Shown: positions 8,661 to 17,927, numbered from the stretch's first letter. The stretch is DNA of 64,000 nucleotides from Erwinia sorbitola (GCF_009738185.1 NZ_CP046509.1:747501-811500), one strand, 5' to 3'. Program-made: numbers and translations. The notes: generated by a model from the letters alone, not told the origin.

Positions 8661-9584
8661 TTACTGTCTGTTTTTTTCAGTAAAGCTCAGGTAATTTTCT
8701 TTGGTGATAACTTCGTAAGGAATCCAGTTGTACGTTTCTGTTTTTTTATTATCTACCAGAGACTTAACTACATTGACTGCGCCGATAGCCTGGCCTTTAG
8801 CATCCTGAAAAACGGTGACCGCCATCTCGCCATTTTTAATAAACTGCAGGCCATCCGGCGTACCATCGATCCCGGCCACTACGATGTTGGTTTTTTTGGC
8901 CTGATTGATCGCCATAATCGCGCCGATCGCCATCTCATCGTTGTTAGCCGCAATACCGTCAATCGGACTGCCGTTCAGTAACCAGCTTGAGGTGACATCT
9001 ACCGCTTCATTACGCTGCCATTTCGCACTCTGCCTTTCGATTATTTTCATCTCTTTATGCTGCGCGATAACCGCTTCCACGGCTTTGGTACGCTCGCGAG
9101 CCTCTTCGTTGGAGAGGGCACCCATCAGAATGGCGATATTGCCCTTGTAGTTCATTTTCTTCGCCATTGCTTCCATTTGCAGCCTGCCGCTGAGTGCCGA
9201 GTCTGAACCAACATAGGCCTGCCCGGCTCCGAGTTTCACTTCCGGTTTACGATTCACAAATACCAGTGGGATATGGGCACGCCTGGCCGCTTCCATCATC
9301 GGCAGTACGCCCTGCGTATCAACCGGATTGAGGATAATGGCGTCCACCCCTTGATTAATAAAATCGTCGACCTGTTGGATCTGTAATGCGACGTCGCCCT
9401 TGGCATCGGAGAACTGGCTGTCCATATTGAGATTTTTTAGCTCACCAATCATCTGGGTACGCAGGATAGAGACAAAATTTAAGTCAAAGTTAGCCAGCGC
9501 GACCCCGACCTTAACGTTTTTTGCCTGAGTGCCGAATGCCGCCAAAACGCTGAATATCACGATTAACACTCTGAGTATTTTCAT
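8661..9584 (-). CDS. Periplasmic sugar-binding protein (RbsB-like), orphan
   Basis: A 307-aa periplasmic-binding-protein type 1 family protein. Residues 1-21 are a signal peptide (hydrophobic core, cleavage near TQA-KN). The family hallmarks are seen: DDFINQGVDAIILNPVD, VGSD and GIDGTPDG. RbsB relatives bind ribose, xylose, inositol or similar sugars for an ABC importer. No ATPase or permease gene is in this window, so it either feeds a transporter encoded elsewhere or serves as a sensor. An operator at 9633-9646 lies 49 bases upstream of its start. It is first in the leftward operon with the oxidoreductase and isomerase. Confidence 0.85.
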   Translation of the reverse strand: MKILRVLIVIFSVLAAFGTQAKNVKVGVALANFDLNFVSILRTQMIGELKNLNMDSQFSDAKGDVALQIQQVDDFINQGVDAIILNPVDTQGVLPMMEAARRAHIPLVFVNRKPEVKLGAGQAYVGSDSALSGRLQMEAMAKKMNYKGNIAILMGALSNEEARERTKAVEAVIAQHKEMKIIERQSAKWQRNEAVDVTSSWLLNGSPIDGIAANNDEMAIGAIMAINQAKKTNIVVAGIDGTPDGLQFIKNGEMAVTVFQDAKGQAIGAVNVVKSLVDNKKTETYNWIPYEVITKENYLSFTEKNRQ

Positions 9585-9632
9585 TTTTTTATTCCGTAGG
9601 TTGAGGATCTTTCATAATTGAAATAGAGTAAA

Positions 9633-9646
9633 TGCACCCGGGTGCA
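9633..9646. promoter_or_regulatory. LacI-family operator 3
   Basis: TGCACCCGGGTGCA, upstream of the periplasmic binding-protein gene. Confidence 0.85.
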
Positions 9647-9778
9647 AAAAGAGAGAGTTTACTGCCACCAGATGAGTGTGGCGTTCAGGTGCATGGATGG
9701 AATGTCATTCACGCTTAAAAAATAGTCAATCTCCGTGAGATCAAATGACAGGTTCCCGTCACAAAAAATCAACATTTA

Positions 9779-9790
9779 GCACCCGGGTGC
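9779..9790. promoter_or_regulatory. LacI-family operator 4
   Basis: GCACCCGGGTGC, between the two divergent genes and nearer the repressor gene (about 138 bases before its ATG). Its position suggests autoregulation or cooperation with operator 3. Confidence 0.8.
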
Positions 9791-9927
9791 AGGGAGGAGC
9801 ATCACAGGCCTGTTTGTTGGAAATTCTCAGGGCTGTGATGTCAGAACACAGATCTTACCGCTGACAGTTTATTTTCACCGGCGTTTAGCGTTCAATGCAG
9901 GGTGATGGATCTTAAGATGCAGGTGCT

Positions 9928-10938
9928 ATGACTAAAAATCTGAAAATACACCATAAAACCACCGCCAGCGATGTGGCGAAGCGGGCGGGAGTTTCTAAAT
10001 GGACGGTGTCTCGGGCCTTTATCCCTGGGGCTTCAGTTTCCGACCGCGCACGTGAAAAGGTGCTGGCAGCGGCCGGCGAACTGGGCTATCGGCCTAACCT
10101 GCTGGCGCGCAGTCTGTCGAAGAAAAAAACACAAATTATTGGCGTGGTGCTGGATGAGCTAAAAAATCCGCATTCGATGATGCTGCTGGATGAGGTTACC
10201 CGACAGATTCAGGCACGCAGCAATATGGCTCTGGTGCTGAATATTACTCCCGGAGAAAACTATCACGCGGTGCTGTCGATGGCCGATCAGCTCCAGGTGG
10301 ACGGTATTCTGTTTCTTGCCACCATCCTGACGGAGGAGCTGATAGCCATTGCCCGTGATATGCACCATATCCCGCTGGTGCAGGTGGGGCGCAATAACGA
10401 CACCGATGAGATCGATGTGGTCAATAACGACGGTTTCCACGCCGGAGGGGAGATAGCGCAGCTACTGCTGGCGCAGGGTTACCAGCGTTTTGGCTATATG
10501 AAGGGGCCGGATACCAGCAGCGGCCACTTGCAGCGTATGGATGGCTATCAGGCGCGATTACAGCAGGCCGGAAGCCGCATTGATGTGGTGCTGAATGCCG
10601 GGCATTACGACCATAAGAACGGTTACCGCGCAATGGCAGAGTATCTGCAATCGGGTGCCGGTTTGGTCGATGCGATTTTTTGCGAAAATGATGTTCTGGC
10701 GCTGGGTGCAATTCAGGCATTAAGGCAGCATGGCAGGCAGGGGCAGGTGGGTATTGTCGGCTTTGATAATATCGATGAAGCCGCCACCGACGGCTGGCAG
10801 CTCACCACCTGGAATCAGGGTATTGAGCGGCTGATTAATGAGGCGCTTAACCGCCTGATTGATAATATCAGTGCGCCGGAAGGGGACTGGCGGGAGGGTG
10901 AGATTTGCATCCGCCAGTCACACCTGAAAAGTAAGTAG
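9928..10938 (+). CDS. LacI-family transcriptional repressor of the adjacent sugar operon
   Basis: A 336-aa LacI/GalR regulator. The helix-turn-helix lies at about residues 12-32 (TASDVAKRAGVSKWTVSRAF), followed by the hinge helix LLARSLSKKK. The rest is a periplasmic-binding-protein-like effector domain with VGIVGFDNIDEA. Four GCACCCGGGTGC palindromes occur in the window, all in the adjacent divergent sugar operon and its control region, so this protein is the obvious ligand for them. The inducer is unknown, probably the sugar bound by the neighbouring periplasmic protein. Confidence 0.88.
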   Translation: MTKNLKIHHKTTASDVAKRAGVSKWTVSRAFIPGASVSDRAREKVLAAAGELGYRPNLLARSLSKKKTQIIGVVLDELKNPHSMMLLDEVTRQIQARSNMALVLNITPGENYHAVLSMADQLQVDGILFLATILTEELIAIARDMHHIPLVQVGRNNDTDEIDVVNNDGFHAGGEIAQLLLAQGYQRFGYMKGPDTSSGHLQRMDGYQARLQQAGSRIDVVLNAGHYDHKNGYRAMAEYLQSGAGLVDAIFCENDVLALGAIQALRQHGRQGQVGIVGFDNIDEAATDGWQLTTWNQGIERLINEALNRLIDNISAPEGDWREGEICIRQSHLKSK

Positions 10939-11031
10939 TGCCGGATCATAATCATCTGAGGTCAGTCTCACCCACGTATCTGTTTAGCTCGTGTCACTGA
11001 GACTTTTAAACGCGAAACACGGAGAAATTTT

Positions 11032-11628
11032 ATGGTGGCGATAGCTTCTCTTGGCGCAGGCGGCGGAGTGTGGATCAACCAGCCCGAGGTATATTCCTTA
11101 GACGGGGGCAAACTTCGGTTTATAACCGAGCATAACACCGATTTCTGGGCGGAGACTTACTACGGATTTCAGCGACATACCGGCCATGCATATGGCTTTT
11201 ACGTTGAGGGGGATTTCACCCTTCAGGTAAAAGTGATGGCTGACTTTTCTCATCTGTATGACCAGGCAGGAATATTTATACTGGATGATGAGCGTCACTG
11301 GTTGAAAGCAGGAATAGAGTTCAATGACGACGTGCCCTCTATCGGCTGCGTGGCGACGCGCGTTACATCTGACTGGTCAACAGGGCTTTTCCCGGGGGAT
11401 CCGGCCATGTTCTGGATGCGCGCCACGCTGGAACATAAGGCATTAAGAATTCAGTACTCCACAGATGGCCTGACCTGGCCGCTGCTGAGATTATTACCAT
11501 GGCCTGAGGATAAGCGGCGTTTCGTGGGCGTAATGGGATGCACGCCAGAGAGACAGGGGCTTGAGGCAACTTTTGAAGATTTTATGATCGCTTATCCGCA
11601 AGGAAAATCCCTGCATGATCTGACATAA
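11032..11628 (+). CDS. DUF1349 domain protein (concanavalin-like fold)
   Basis: A 198-aa protein with no signal peptide. It has the DUF1349 features: an N-terminal WWV/DFW-type region (TEHNTDFWAETYYGF), FTLQVKVMADF, YDQAGIFILDDERHWLKAGIE and GVMGCTPERQGLEATFEDF. The family has a jelly-roll/laminin-G-like fold and is presumed to bind carbohydrates; no activity is assigned. It follows the repressor gene by 93 bases on the same strand but has no operator of its own. A GGAG ribosome-binding site precedes the ATG. A hairpin (GCTGCCCGC/GCGGGCAGC, 11691-11710) lies downstream. Confidence 0.75.
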   Translation: MVAIASLGAGGGVWINQPEVYSLDGGKLRFITEHNTDFWAETYYGFQRHTGHAYGFYVEGDFTLQVKVMADFSHLYDQAGIFILDDERHWLKAGIEFNDDVPSIGCVATRVTSDWSTGLFPGDPAMFWMRATLEHKALRIQYSTDGLTWPLLRLLPWPEDKRRFVGVMGCTPERQGLEATFEDFMIAYPQGKSLHDLT

Positions 11629-11766
11629 ATAAGCGAAGTAACATCGGGCGGGTGTGATCGATTTGCCCCGCGTACGGCGGCGATTAATCTGCTGCCCGCC
11701 AGCGGGCAGCATCAGCACATCGGCCATATTTCATTATCCGATGCGTTGAAAAGCAGTCTGACTGGA

Positions 11767-13860
11767 TTAATGAGCGGCGATACCCAGTTTTTTCATTCTT
11801 GATAACAGCGTCGTGCGTTTTAACCCTAGCCGTTGTGCCGCGCCGCGCGGGCCAGCGACCACGCCGTTGGTTTCTCTCAGCACCTGAAGAATTCGCTCCC
11901 GTTCGTCTTCTTCACTCAGGTGCGGAGCGGGGGCAGGATCAGATACGGGCATCGCTCTCTCCGGCGGAGATACCGGCAGCGGCAGCGGGTAATTCAGTTC
12001 AGGAAGCTGTAAATCCAGCACCGTTCCGCGGGTCAGCAGCACTGCGCGTTCAATCACATTTTCCAGCTCGCGCACATTACCCGGCCAGGGCATGCGGCTT
12101 AATAAACGCAATGTCTCGGCAGGAATACTGTCGATGGTGCGTTTCATCCGTTTGGCAATTTTATAGGTCAGGAACTTCACCAGCTGCGGGATATCTTCCG
12201 GGCGTTCGCGCAGCGGCGGGATCACAATCGGGAAGACATTCAGCCGGTAATAGAGATCGCTGCGGAACTCTTTATCCGCCACCATCTGACGTAAATCACG
12301 GTTAGTTGCTGCGATCATGCGCACATCCACCGAAATCAGCTTATTACCGCCAACGCGCTCGAACTCCTGCTCCTGCAAAATGCGCAGCAGCTTCGGTTGC
12401 AGTTCAACCGGAATTTCACCCACTTCATCGAGAAATAACGTGCCCCTGTCCGCCAGCTCAAAGCGCCCCATCCGTTGAGCGGTGGCACCGGTAAACGAGC
12501 CTTTCTCATGACCAAACAGATCGCTTTCCATTAGCCCGGCAGGCATAGCCGCACAGTTCATTTTCACCATTCGCTGGTCACGGCGATCGCCGAGATTATG
12601 GATGGCACGGGCAATCAGCTCTTTACCGGTACCGGTTTCGCCGAGGATCAGCACCGAACAGTCGCTTTTCGCGACGATCTCTACCTGTTTCAGCACCGCT
12701 GACATGCTGGAGCTGCGTCCGACAATGTCGCTGAAATCAGGGTTATTGCTGTTGATCTGCTCGGTAAGATAGAGATTTTCATGCTGCAATTTTTCTTTCA
12801 GGCTTTTGATTTCCTGATAGGCCAGCGCATTATCCACGGCAATCGCAATGCGTTCGGCAATCTGCTGCAACACCCGCAAGTTAGCGGAGTTGAAGTTATC
12901 CGGCTGGCACTGTGCCAGCTTCAGAACGCCCAGCGTTTTATGACCAAAGCGCAACGGCAGAATGCACAGGGTTTTGGTCTGCCCCCGCCACAGCAGCTGG
13001 AACAGCGTGCTCTCATCGTCATCCGGCTCCCCGGTATGCTGCACGCTGGTCAGCAGCATTTCACCGTTTTTCATCACCTGCTGTTCCAGAGAACCATCAA
13101 GAGTCATACGTGACTGTTCACGCTCCGCGACATGCGTCTGCACATAATGTGTCGCGTAAACACTGGCCTGCTCGCTCTCTTTATCGGCATCACACAGCAC
13201 AATGCTGATGGCGTTGATGTGAAAGAAATGGTGAATCGTTTTGGCGATTTCGCCGGTCAGCTCGTCGAGATCGAGTTTGGACAGCACGGCGTTAGTGATA
13301 TCCACCAGAATGCGGAAATCATCGCGCTCGTGACGCAGCAGGGATTGCTGAAGCAGGGCGTTCTGGCGCAGCTGGATTTGTTCAACCGCAATGGCAGCCA
13401 GCGTGCAAAGCTCATACAGACCGTTTTTATCTTCCTCACTGAACGGGGTTCCATGCTGACGGGTGAACTCGCAGCCGCCCAGCAGGCCGGAAGAGGCCAG
13501 CAGCGGCACCAGACAGTAATCGCTAAACGGCGGATAGAGGTTCAGTACCGCCAGCTGCGGGTAGCGAAGATGCAAAGCATCGCCGCGCCAGACCTGCGTT
13601 TTCGGATTGTTCAGCAGCGTATGCACCGGGCCAGTCGCCAGCATCGTTTCATCTTCGTAGCTGACCGGCTGATGATGCGAATCGATGCCATAAAAACTGA
13701 CGCGTTCACTGTTATTGTCGAATAACACCAGCGTCACGGCTTCTGCAATACCCGCTGTCTGAATCACCTTAGTCAGGGTTTCCAGCAGCGATGTCATGGT
13801 TTGTTGCAGCAGCAATGTGCGCGTCAGTTCCAGTAATCCTTTGTGTTTTGTGGTGCTCAT
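11767..13860 (-). CDS. fhlA: FhlA, formate-responsive sigma-54 activator
   Basis: Transcription activator of the formate regulon, about 697 aa (E. coli FhlA is 692). Two GAF-type regions lie in the N-terminal half. The central AAA+ domain has Walker A GETGTGKE and the sigma-54 contact loop ESDLFGHEKGSFTGA. A Fis-type HTH closes the protein (GAAQRLGLKRTTLLSRMKKLGI). E. coli FhlA binds formate and activates hyc, hyp, hydN and fdhF. The start is uncertain: ATGs at 13896, 13875 and 13860 are all in frame. I chose 13860 because it has a plausible GAG site; 13875 gives the E. coli-like length. It follows hypE, as in E. coli. Confidence 0.95.
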   Translation of the reverse strand: MSTTKHKGLLELTRTLLLQQTMTSLLETLTKVIQTAGIAEAVTLVLFDNNSERVSFYGIDSHHQPVSYEDETMLATGPVHTLLNNPKTQVWRGDALHLRYPQLAVLNLYPPFSDYCLVPLLASSGLLGGCEFTRQHGTPFSEEDKNGLYELCTLAAIAVEQIQLRQNALLQQSLLRHERDDFRILVDITNAVLSKLDLDELTGEIAKTIHHFFHINAISIVLCDADKESEQASVYATHYVQTHVAEREQSRMTLDGSLEQQVMKNGEMLLTSVQHTGEPDDDESTLFQLLWRGQTKTLCILPLRFGHKTLGVLKLAQCQPDNFNSANLRVLQQIAERIAIAVDNALAYQEIKSLKEKLQHENLYLTEQINSNNPDFSDIVGRSSSMSAVLKQVEIVAKSDCSVLILGETGTGKELIARAIHNLGDRRDQRMVKMNCAAMPAGLMESDLFGHEKGSFTGATAQRMGRFELADRGTLFLDEVGEIPVELQPKLLRILQEQEFERVGGNKLISVDVRMIAATNRDLRQMVADKEFRSDLYYRLNVFPIVIPPLRERPEDIPQLVKFLTYKIAKRMKRTIDSIPAETLRLLSRMPWPGNVRELENVIERAVLLTRGTVLDLQLPELNYPLPLPVSPPERAMPVSDPAPAPHLSEEDERERILQVLRETNGVVAGPRGAAQRLGLKRTTLLSRMKKLGIAAH

Positions 13861-13976
13861 TGTTGCACTCTGCATAGCGTGGGCTCTGGATAACATAGTT
13901 TTAGAAACAGGCTTTCGGAGAATCGGAGAGCAGGGAAAAGTCTACCCCTTTCGGCGTAGCCCGCCCCCTGATGAGA

Positions 13977-14999
13977 TCAACAAATGCGAGGTAATGGCTC
14001 GGTATGAGGCAACATTAACTGGCGGGAAACGCCCAGCGCACCGCGCAGACACACCTGCGGATTTAACGTCACCTCGCCGATGGTGACAGCATCGGCTCCC
14101 AGCGGGCTGTTGCGTAACAGGCTCAGTACTTTTTCTTCGGCCTGCGCAGACACCACCGCCACTATCTTGCCTTCATTGGCAAAATTAATCGGTTCCAGCC
14201 CCAGTAATTCGCAGATCCCACGCACTGCCGGTTTAACCGGTAGTGTCGTTTCGTCGATGCTGATGCCAAAACCACTGGCGGCGCTGAATTCATGTAAAAT
14301 CGCATTCACCCCGCCGCGCGTGGCATCACGTAAAGCATGGACTCCGGCCAGCGATCGCAGCGGTGCGATCATCGGGGCCAGCACCGCGCAGTCACTCTCC
14401 ACTCCCAGTTCCATCCCCAGATTTTCACGCAGATTGAGGATCGCCGCACCGTGATCGCCGAGCGTGCCGCTGACGATCACTTTATCGCCCACTTTTATCG
14501 TACCGGCAGCCCAGTTCACGGCTGTGGGGATCACGCCGATCCCGGCTGTATTAATAAAGATTTTGTCGGCGGCACCGCGCTGTACCACTTTGGTGTCGCC
14601 GGTCACAATAGCAATACCCGCATCCTTTGCGGTCTGAGCCATGGCGCTGACTATTTTTTGTAAGTCATCCAGCGCTAACCCCTCTTCCAGAATAAAACCG
14701 CAGGAAAGATAAGCCGGTGTCGCACCGCTGACCGCCAGATCGTTTGCCGTACCGCACACCGCAAGCTTGCCAATATTGCCACCGGGGAAAAATATGGGAT
14801 CGATAACGTAACTGTCTGTGGTAAACGCCAGCCGATCGCCACGGGCACTCAGACCGGCGAGTGATAAGCGTGCGCCGTCCTCCCGTTCGTTAAGCCAGGG
14901 GTTATCAAACGCGCGGAGGAACATCTGTTCAATCATCTGCTGCATAGCGCGTCCGCCGCTGCCATGCGCCATGGTGACAACTTGCTGGCGATCACTCAT
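13977..14999 (-). CDS. hypE: HypE, [NiFe]-hydrogenase cyanide-ligand synthesis protein
   Basis: A 340-aa member of the AIR-synthase/PurM-like family. It begins with the substrate loop MAHGSGGRAMQQMI and ends in the essential C-terminal PRIC, whose cysteine receives carbamoyl from HypF and is dehydrated to thiocyanate, the source of the CN ligands of the nickel-iron site. E. coli HypE is 336 aa. The ATG overlaps the end of hypD by 8 bases. It is the last hyp gene before fhlA in a leftward operon. Confidence 0.95.
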   Translation of the reverse strand: MSDRQQVVTMAHGSGGRAMQQMIEQMFLRAFDNPWLNEREDGARLSLAGLSARGDRLAFTTDSYVIDPIFFPGGNIGKLAVCGTANDLAVSGATPAYLSCGFILEEGLALDDLQKIVSAMAQTAKDAGIAIVTGDTKVVQRGAADKIFINTAGIGVIPTAVNWAAGTIKVGDKVIVSGTLGDHGAAILNLRENLGMELGVESDCAVLAPMIAPLRSLAGVHALRDATRGGVNAILHEFSAASGFGISIDETTLPVKPAVRGICELLGLEPINFANEGKIVAVVSAQAEEKVLSLLRNSPLGADAVTIGEVTLNPQVCLRGALGVSRQLMLPHTEPLPRIC

Positions 15000-16164
15000 C
15001 CTGACTTACCTTCTGCTGTACATTCTGTCGCTGCGGATTATCCGCCACTGCCGTTTCCTGATGCCGGTACTGATACCACGCCGCGCACGCGCCTTCTGAA
15101 GAGACCATCAGCGCACCAAACGCATTATGTGGCGTACAGCCGCTGCCAAACAGCGGGCACTCATGCGGCTTGCAGCGTCCGGTCAGTACTTCACCACAGC
15201 GCGAGCGGGGATCGTCTGCAACCGGCTGTGTCTGCGGGTTAAAGCGCTGCTCTGCATCAAACGAAGCATACGCGGGGGTCAGGGAGATCCCTGAGGCTTC
15301 AATCACGCCCAGACCGCGCCACTCGCTGCTGCCGGCCAGCGCAAACACTTCGCGCATCGCTTTCTGTGCCAGCAGGTTACCCTCTTCCGGCACCACGCGG
15401 CGGTACTGGTTTTCCGTTTTACACGATGCCTCACAAACCTGTTCCACCAGCATCAGTACGCTTTGCAGCATATCAAGTGGCTCAAAGCCGCTGATCACCA
15501 GCGGTTTGCCGAACTCTTTATTGATGAAATGATAAGGTGCGGTGCCGGTCACCATGCTGACGTGACCCGGTGCCAGAAAAGCATCAATCCGCACATCCTC
15601 CTGCGACAGCAGGCTGCGTAAGGTGGGCATCAGGCTGATGTGCTGACAGAAAATGCTGAAATTGGTCAGGCGTTCATGCCGCGCCTGTTGCAGCGTAACG
15701 GCGGTGACCGGCAGCGTGGTTTCAAAACCGAGGGCGAAAAATACCACCTGACTCGCCGGGTTTTCACGCGCCAGTTTCAGCACGTCCAGCGGGGAATAAA
15801 CCACGCGAACATCGGCACCCTGTTCGCGCGCCTGCAACAGTGAGCCATGCTTACCGGGCACGCGCAATGCGTCGCCGAAGGTGCAGAAAATCACGCCAGG
15901 ATGTGCGGCAATTTCGCAACAGGCATCGATACGCCCCATCGGTAGCACACACACCGGGCAGCCCGGGCCGTGGATAAATTCCAGCTGCGGTGGCAGCAGT
16001 TTATCCAGCCCGAATTTGAAAATTGCATGAGTATGTCCGCCGCACACCTCCATAATCTGCATCGGTTTTTCGGCGGTAAAGGGCAGCAACGCCGCCCGCT
16101 GATGCAGCCGTTCAATCAGCGTTTTTGCCAGTTTCGGATCGCGGAATTCATCAACAAAACGCAT
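14992..16164 (-). CDS. hypD: HypD, iron-centre assembly scaffold protein
   Basis: A 390-aa Fe-S protein that with HypC and HypE builds the Fe(CN)2CO group. Conserved motifs include MEVCGGHTHAIFKFG, GPGCPVCVLP, FFALGFETT and, near the C-terminus, RCGEVLTGRCKPHECPLFGSGCTP with clustered cysteines. It is slightly longer than E. coli HypD (373 aa) because of a C-terminal tail past residue 370. The start codon shares one base with the hypC stop (TAATG). Confidence 0.95.
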   Translation of the reverse strand: MRFVDEFRDPKLAKTLIERLHQRAALLPFTAEKPMQIMEVCGGHTHAIFKFGLDKLLPPQLEFIHGPGCPVCVLPMGRIDACCEIAAHPGVIFCTFGDALRVPGKHGSLLQAREQGADVRVVYSPLDVLKLARENPASQVVFFALGFETTLPVTAVTLQQARHERLTNFSIFCQHISLMPTLRSLLSQEDVRIDAFLAPGHVSMVTGTAPYHFINKEFGKPLVISGFEPLDMLQSVLMLVEQVCEASCKTENQYRRVVPEEGNLLAQKAMREVFALAGSSEWRGLGVIEASGISLTPAYASFDAEQRFNPQTQPVADDPRSRCGEVLTGRCKPHECPLFGSGCTPHNAFGALMVSSEGACAAWYQYRHQETAVADNPQRQNVQQKVSQDE

Positions 16165-16454
16165 TATCGTGCCTCTCCCGCAGCGAGAAACAGCGCGACA
16201 TCTGCTTCCACTTCTTCCATCGCATGCAGCGCGGCCAGCGTATCCAGCGCTTCCTGTTCATCGAGTTTACTCAGGGCGAATCCAACGTGGATTAACACCC
16301 AGCTGCCGATCAGCGCCTCGCGCTCGCCGTCATGGGTACATTCGCATACCAGCCTGATATTCACTTCGCGGCGCAGACCGCAGACTTCCGCCCAGGCATG
16401 ATCGGGCTGCTGTTCATGCAGCGCGACAATTTGTCCCGGAATGCCTATGCACAT
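16164..16454 (-). CDS. hypC: HypC, hydrogenase maturation chaperone
   Basis: A 96-aa HypC/HupF family protein. The essential N-terminal Cys2 is in MCIGIPGQIVA. It carries the iron fragment with HypD and delivers it to the HycE precursor. The start at 16454 is chosen because the family begins Met-Cys; an upstream ATG at 16481 would hide that cysteine. The start overlaps the end of hypB by 10 bases. HybG would be an alternative name for a paralogue, but the hyp operon context favours HypC. Confidence 0.93.
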   Translation of the reverse strand: MCIGIPGQIVALHEQQPDHAWAEVCGLRREVNIRLVCECTHDGEREALIGSWVLIHVGFALSKLDEQEALDTLAALHAMEEVEADVALFLAAGEAR

Positions 16455-17218
16455 CGCTGCTGCTCCAGCCAGGCCAGCCACAGATCCATACCTTCGCCGC
16501 TGGTGGCTGAAAGCCGGATCACTTCAATCTGCGGATTCACCTGTCGCGCATTGGCAATGCAGGTCTCGACATCAAAACTGACATACGGCAGCAGATCTAT
16601 TTTATTGAGGATCATCAGACGGGAAGCGGCGAACATATGCGGATATTTAAGCGGCTTGTCCTCGCCTTCTGTGACGGAAAGTACCGCCACTTTATGCCGT
16701 TCACCGAGGTCAAAACTGGCCGGGCATACCAGATTGCCGACATTTTCGATAAACAGCAGGCTGTTATTATTTGGCGACAGCTGATGCAGCGCATCGTGAA
16801 CCATCTGCGCATCCAGATGACAGCCTTTACCGGTATTCACCTGGATCGCCGGTACGCCAGTGGCGCGGATGCGATCGGCGTCGTTAGTGGTTTGCTGATC
16901 GCCTTCAATTACCGAGCAGTCAAAATAGGGTGCCAGCCGGGTCAGCGTGCTGGTCAGCAGCGTGGTTTTACCGGAGCCGGGGCTGGAGACCAGATTCAGC
17001 GCCAGGATACCCGCTGCTGCAAAATGCTCGCGGTTGTGGGCGGCAATATGGTTATTCTTTGTTAATACGTCCAGTTCAATATCCACCAGACGACGCGGCG
17101 CAAACGGCAAACGCGGGCTGTGATCGTGTGAATGGTCGTGGGAATGAGGATGGGCGTGTTCAACGCTGACGCCTTCGATACGAAGTTCGCCGCTGGCACA
17201 ACCGCAGGTACTGCACAT
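16445..17218 (-). CDS. hypB: HypB, nickel-inserting GTPase
   Basis: A 257-aa SIMIBI-class GTPase. The N-terminus has the high-affinity metal motif CSTCGC and a histidine-rich stretch around residues 22-33 that can store nickel. Walker A is SSPGSGKTTLL, and NKIDLLPY lies in the guanine-binding region. It works with HypA to load nickel into HycE. It lies 30 bases after hypA in the same leftward operon and overlaps hypC. Confidence 0.95.
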   Translation of the reverse strand: MCSTCGCASGELRIEGVSVEHAHPHSHDHSHDHSPRLPFAPRRLVDIELDVLTKNNHIAAHNREHFAAAGILALNLVSSPGSGKTTLLTSTLTRLAPYFDCSVIEGDQQTTNDADRIRATGVPAIQVNTGKGCHLDAQMVHDALHQLSPNNNSLLFIENVGNLVCPASFDLGERHKVAVLSVTEGEDKPLKYPHMFAASRLMILNKIDLLPYVSFDVETCIANARQVNPQIEVIRLSATSGEGMDLWLAWLEQQRCA

Positions 17219-17248
17219 AGCTTTCTCCCCGGGCTAATCGCTCGCCCG

Positions 17249-17593
17249 TTATTCGATTTCAATTCGTTTAATTTTCATGCCGTCATCGGCCACCACCCGC
17301 ACGTCACGCCCGCCACAAAGTGGACACAGCAGCACGCCGGGGCTGATTAAAGCGATCTGCTGCCGACACCTGTAGCACCAGCTTGCGGCTGCCAGTGAGG
17401 TGAGATGTAATTCGCAGCCTTCGGCAAGGGTTTCGCGGCACGCCAGCTCAAAGCAAAATTGCACCGCTTCCGGTTCGACGCAGGAAAAAGCGCCAATTTC
17501 CATCCACACCGCAGTAATTCTGCGGGCATTATTTTGTCGTGCAAACTGCTGCATTATTTCCACTGCGTTCTGGCACAACGTAATCTCATGCAT
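17249..17593 (-). CDS. hypA: HypA, nickel/zinc metallochaperone
   Basis: A 114-aa protein starting MHEITLCQ; His2 is part of the nickel site. A zinc ribbon is formed by CYRC and CPLC near residues 73-93. It passes nickel to the large hydrogenase subunit together with HypB. The start at 17593 keeps the mandatory MHE; the frame continues upstream to 17701 but through the promoter. A consensus sigma-54 promoter lies 28-42 bases upstream. Confidence 0.94.
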   Translation of the reverse strand: MHEITLCQNAVEIMQQFARQNNARRITAVWMEIGAFSCVEPEAVQFCFELACRETLAEGCELHLTSLAAASWCYRCRQQIALISPGVLLCPLCGGRDVRVVADDGMKIKRIEIE

Positions 17594-17620
17594 TATTTCC
17601 CCTCCGTCAGAACGAGGGTT

Positions 17621-17635
17621 GCAATATTGGTGCCA
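17621..17635 (-). promoter_or_regulatory. Sigma-54 promoter of hypABCDE
   Basis: On the minus strand TGGCAC (17630-17635), 5 bases, TTGC (17621-17624) match the -24/-12 consensus exactly. The predicted start point is near 17610, 17 bases before hypA. Confidence 0.88.
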
Positions 17636-17703
17636 TGATTTTCGGTAAGGAGAGCGGAGAAAAGGAGAGGGTGACGGAATAACCCTGCCGCTGCCCGTCA
17701 TAT

Positions 17704-17729
17704 ATGTCGAAATATCCTGTTATCGACAT
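17704..17729. promoter_or_regulatory. Predicted FhlA upstream activating site, hypA-hycA
   Basis: ATGTCGA (17704-17710) and TCGACAT (17723-17729) form a perfect 7-bp inverted repeat, about 70 and 90 bases from the two divergent sigma-54 promoters. The half-site TGTCGA recurs before hycB and hydN. FhlA sites in E. coli are likewise imperfect palindromes of the TTTCG/CGAAA type. Confidence 0.7.
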
Positions 17730-17817
17730 GCCGTCACTTTCTCAGACGGTGAATGAAACCGGCAGTAAATATTTTAAATCTATAATAATAAAGCGGTTAT
17801 TAAATAAAACCCGAAAC

Positions 17818-17832
17818 TGGCACGCTTTATGC
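17818..17832 (+). promoter_or_regulatory. Sigma-54 promoter of hycABCDEFGHI
   Basis: TGGCAC, 5 bases, ATGC: one mismatch in the -12 element. The 17 bases at 17815-17831 are identical to those at the hydN promoter (26254-26270). The predicted start is about 85 bases before hycA. The rest of the 334-base hypA-hycA gap is AT-rich and carries no gene. Confidence 0.85.
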
Positions 17833-17927
17833 CATTAGTGGAGTATGCGCCCTGTTTTCATCGTCACTTTCAGCATAAAGACGGATGGGAAAGGCACCTA
17901 CGCACACCATAATAGCGGGTAATAACC

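Larger units (their letters stand above)
9585..9927. other. Divergent promoter region of binding-protein gene and lacI-type gene
   Basis: This gene-free 343-base region holds operators 3 and 4 and serves the leftward sugar operon and the rightward repressor gene. Nothing coding is evident. Confidence 0.6.
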
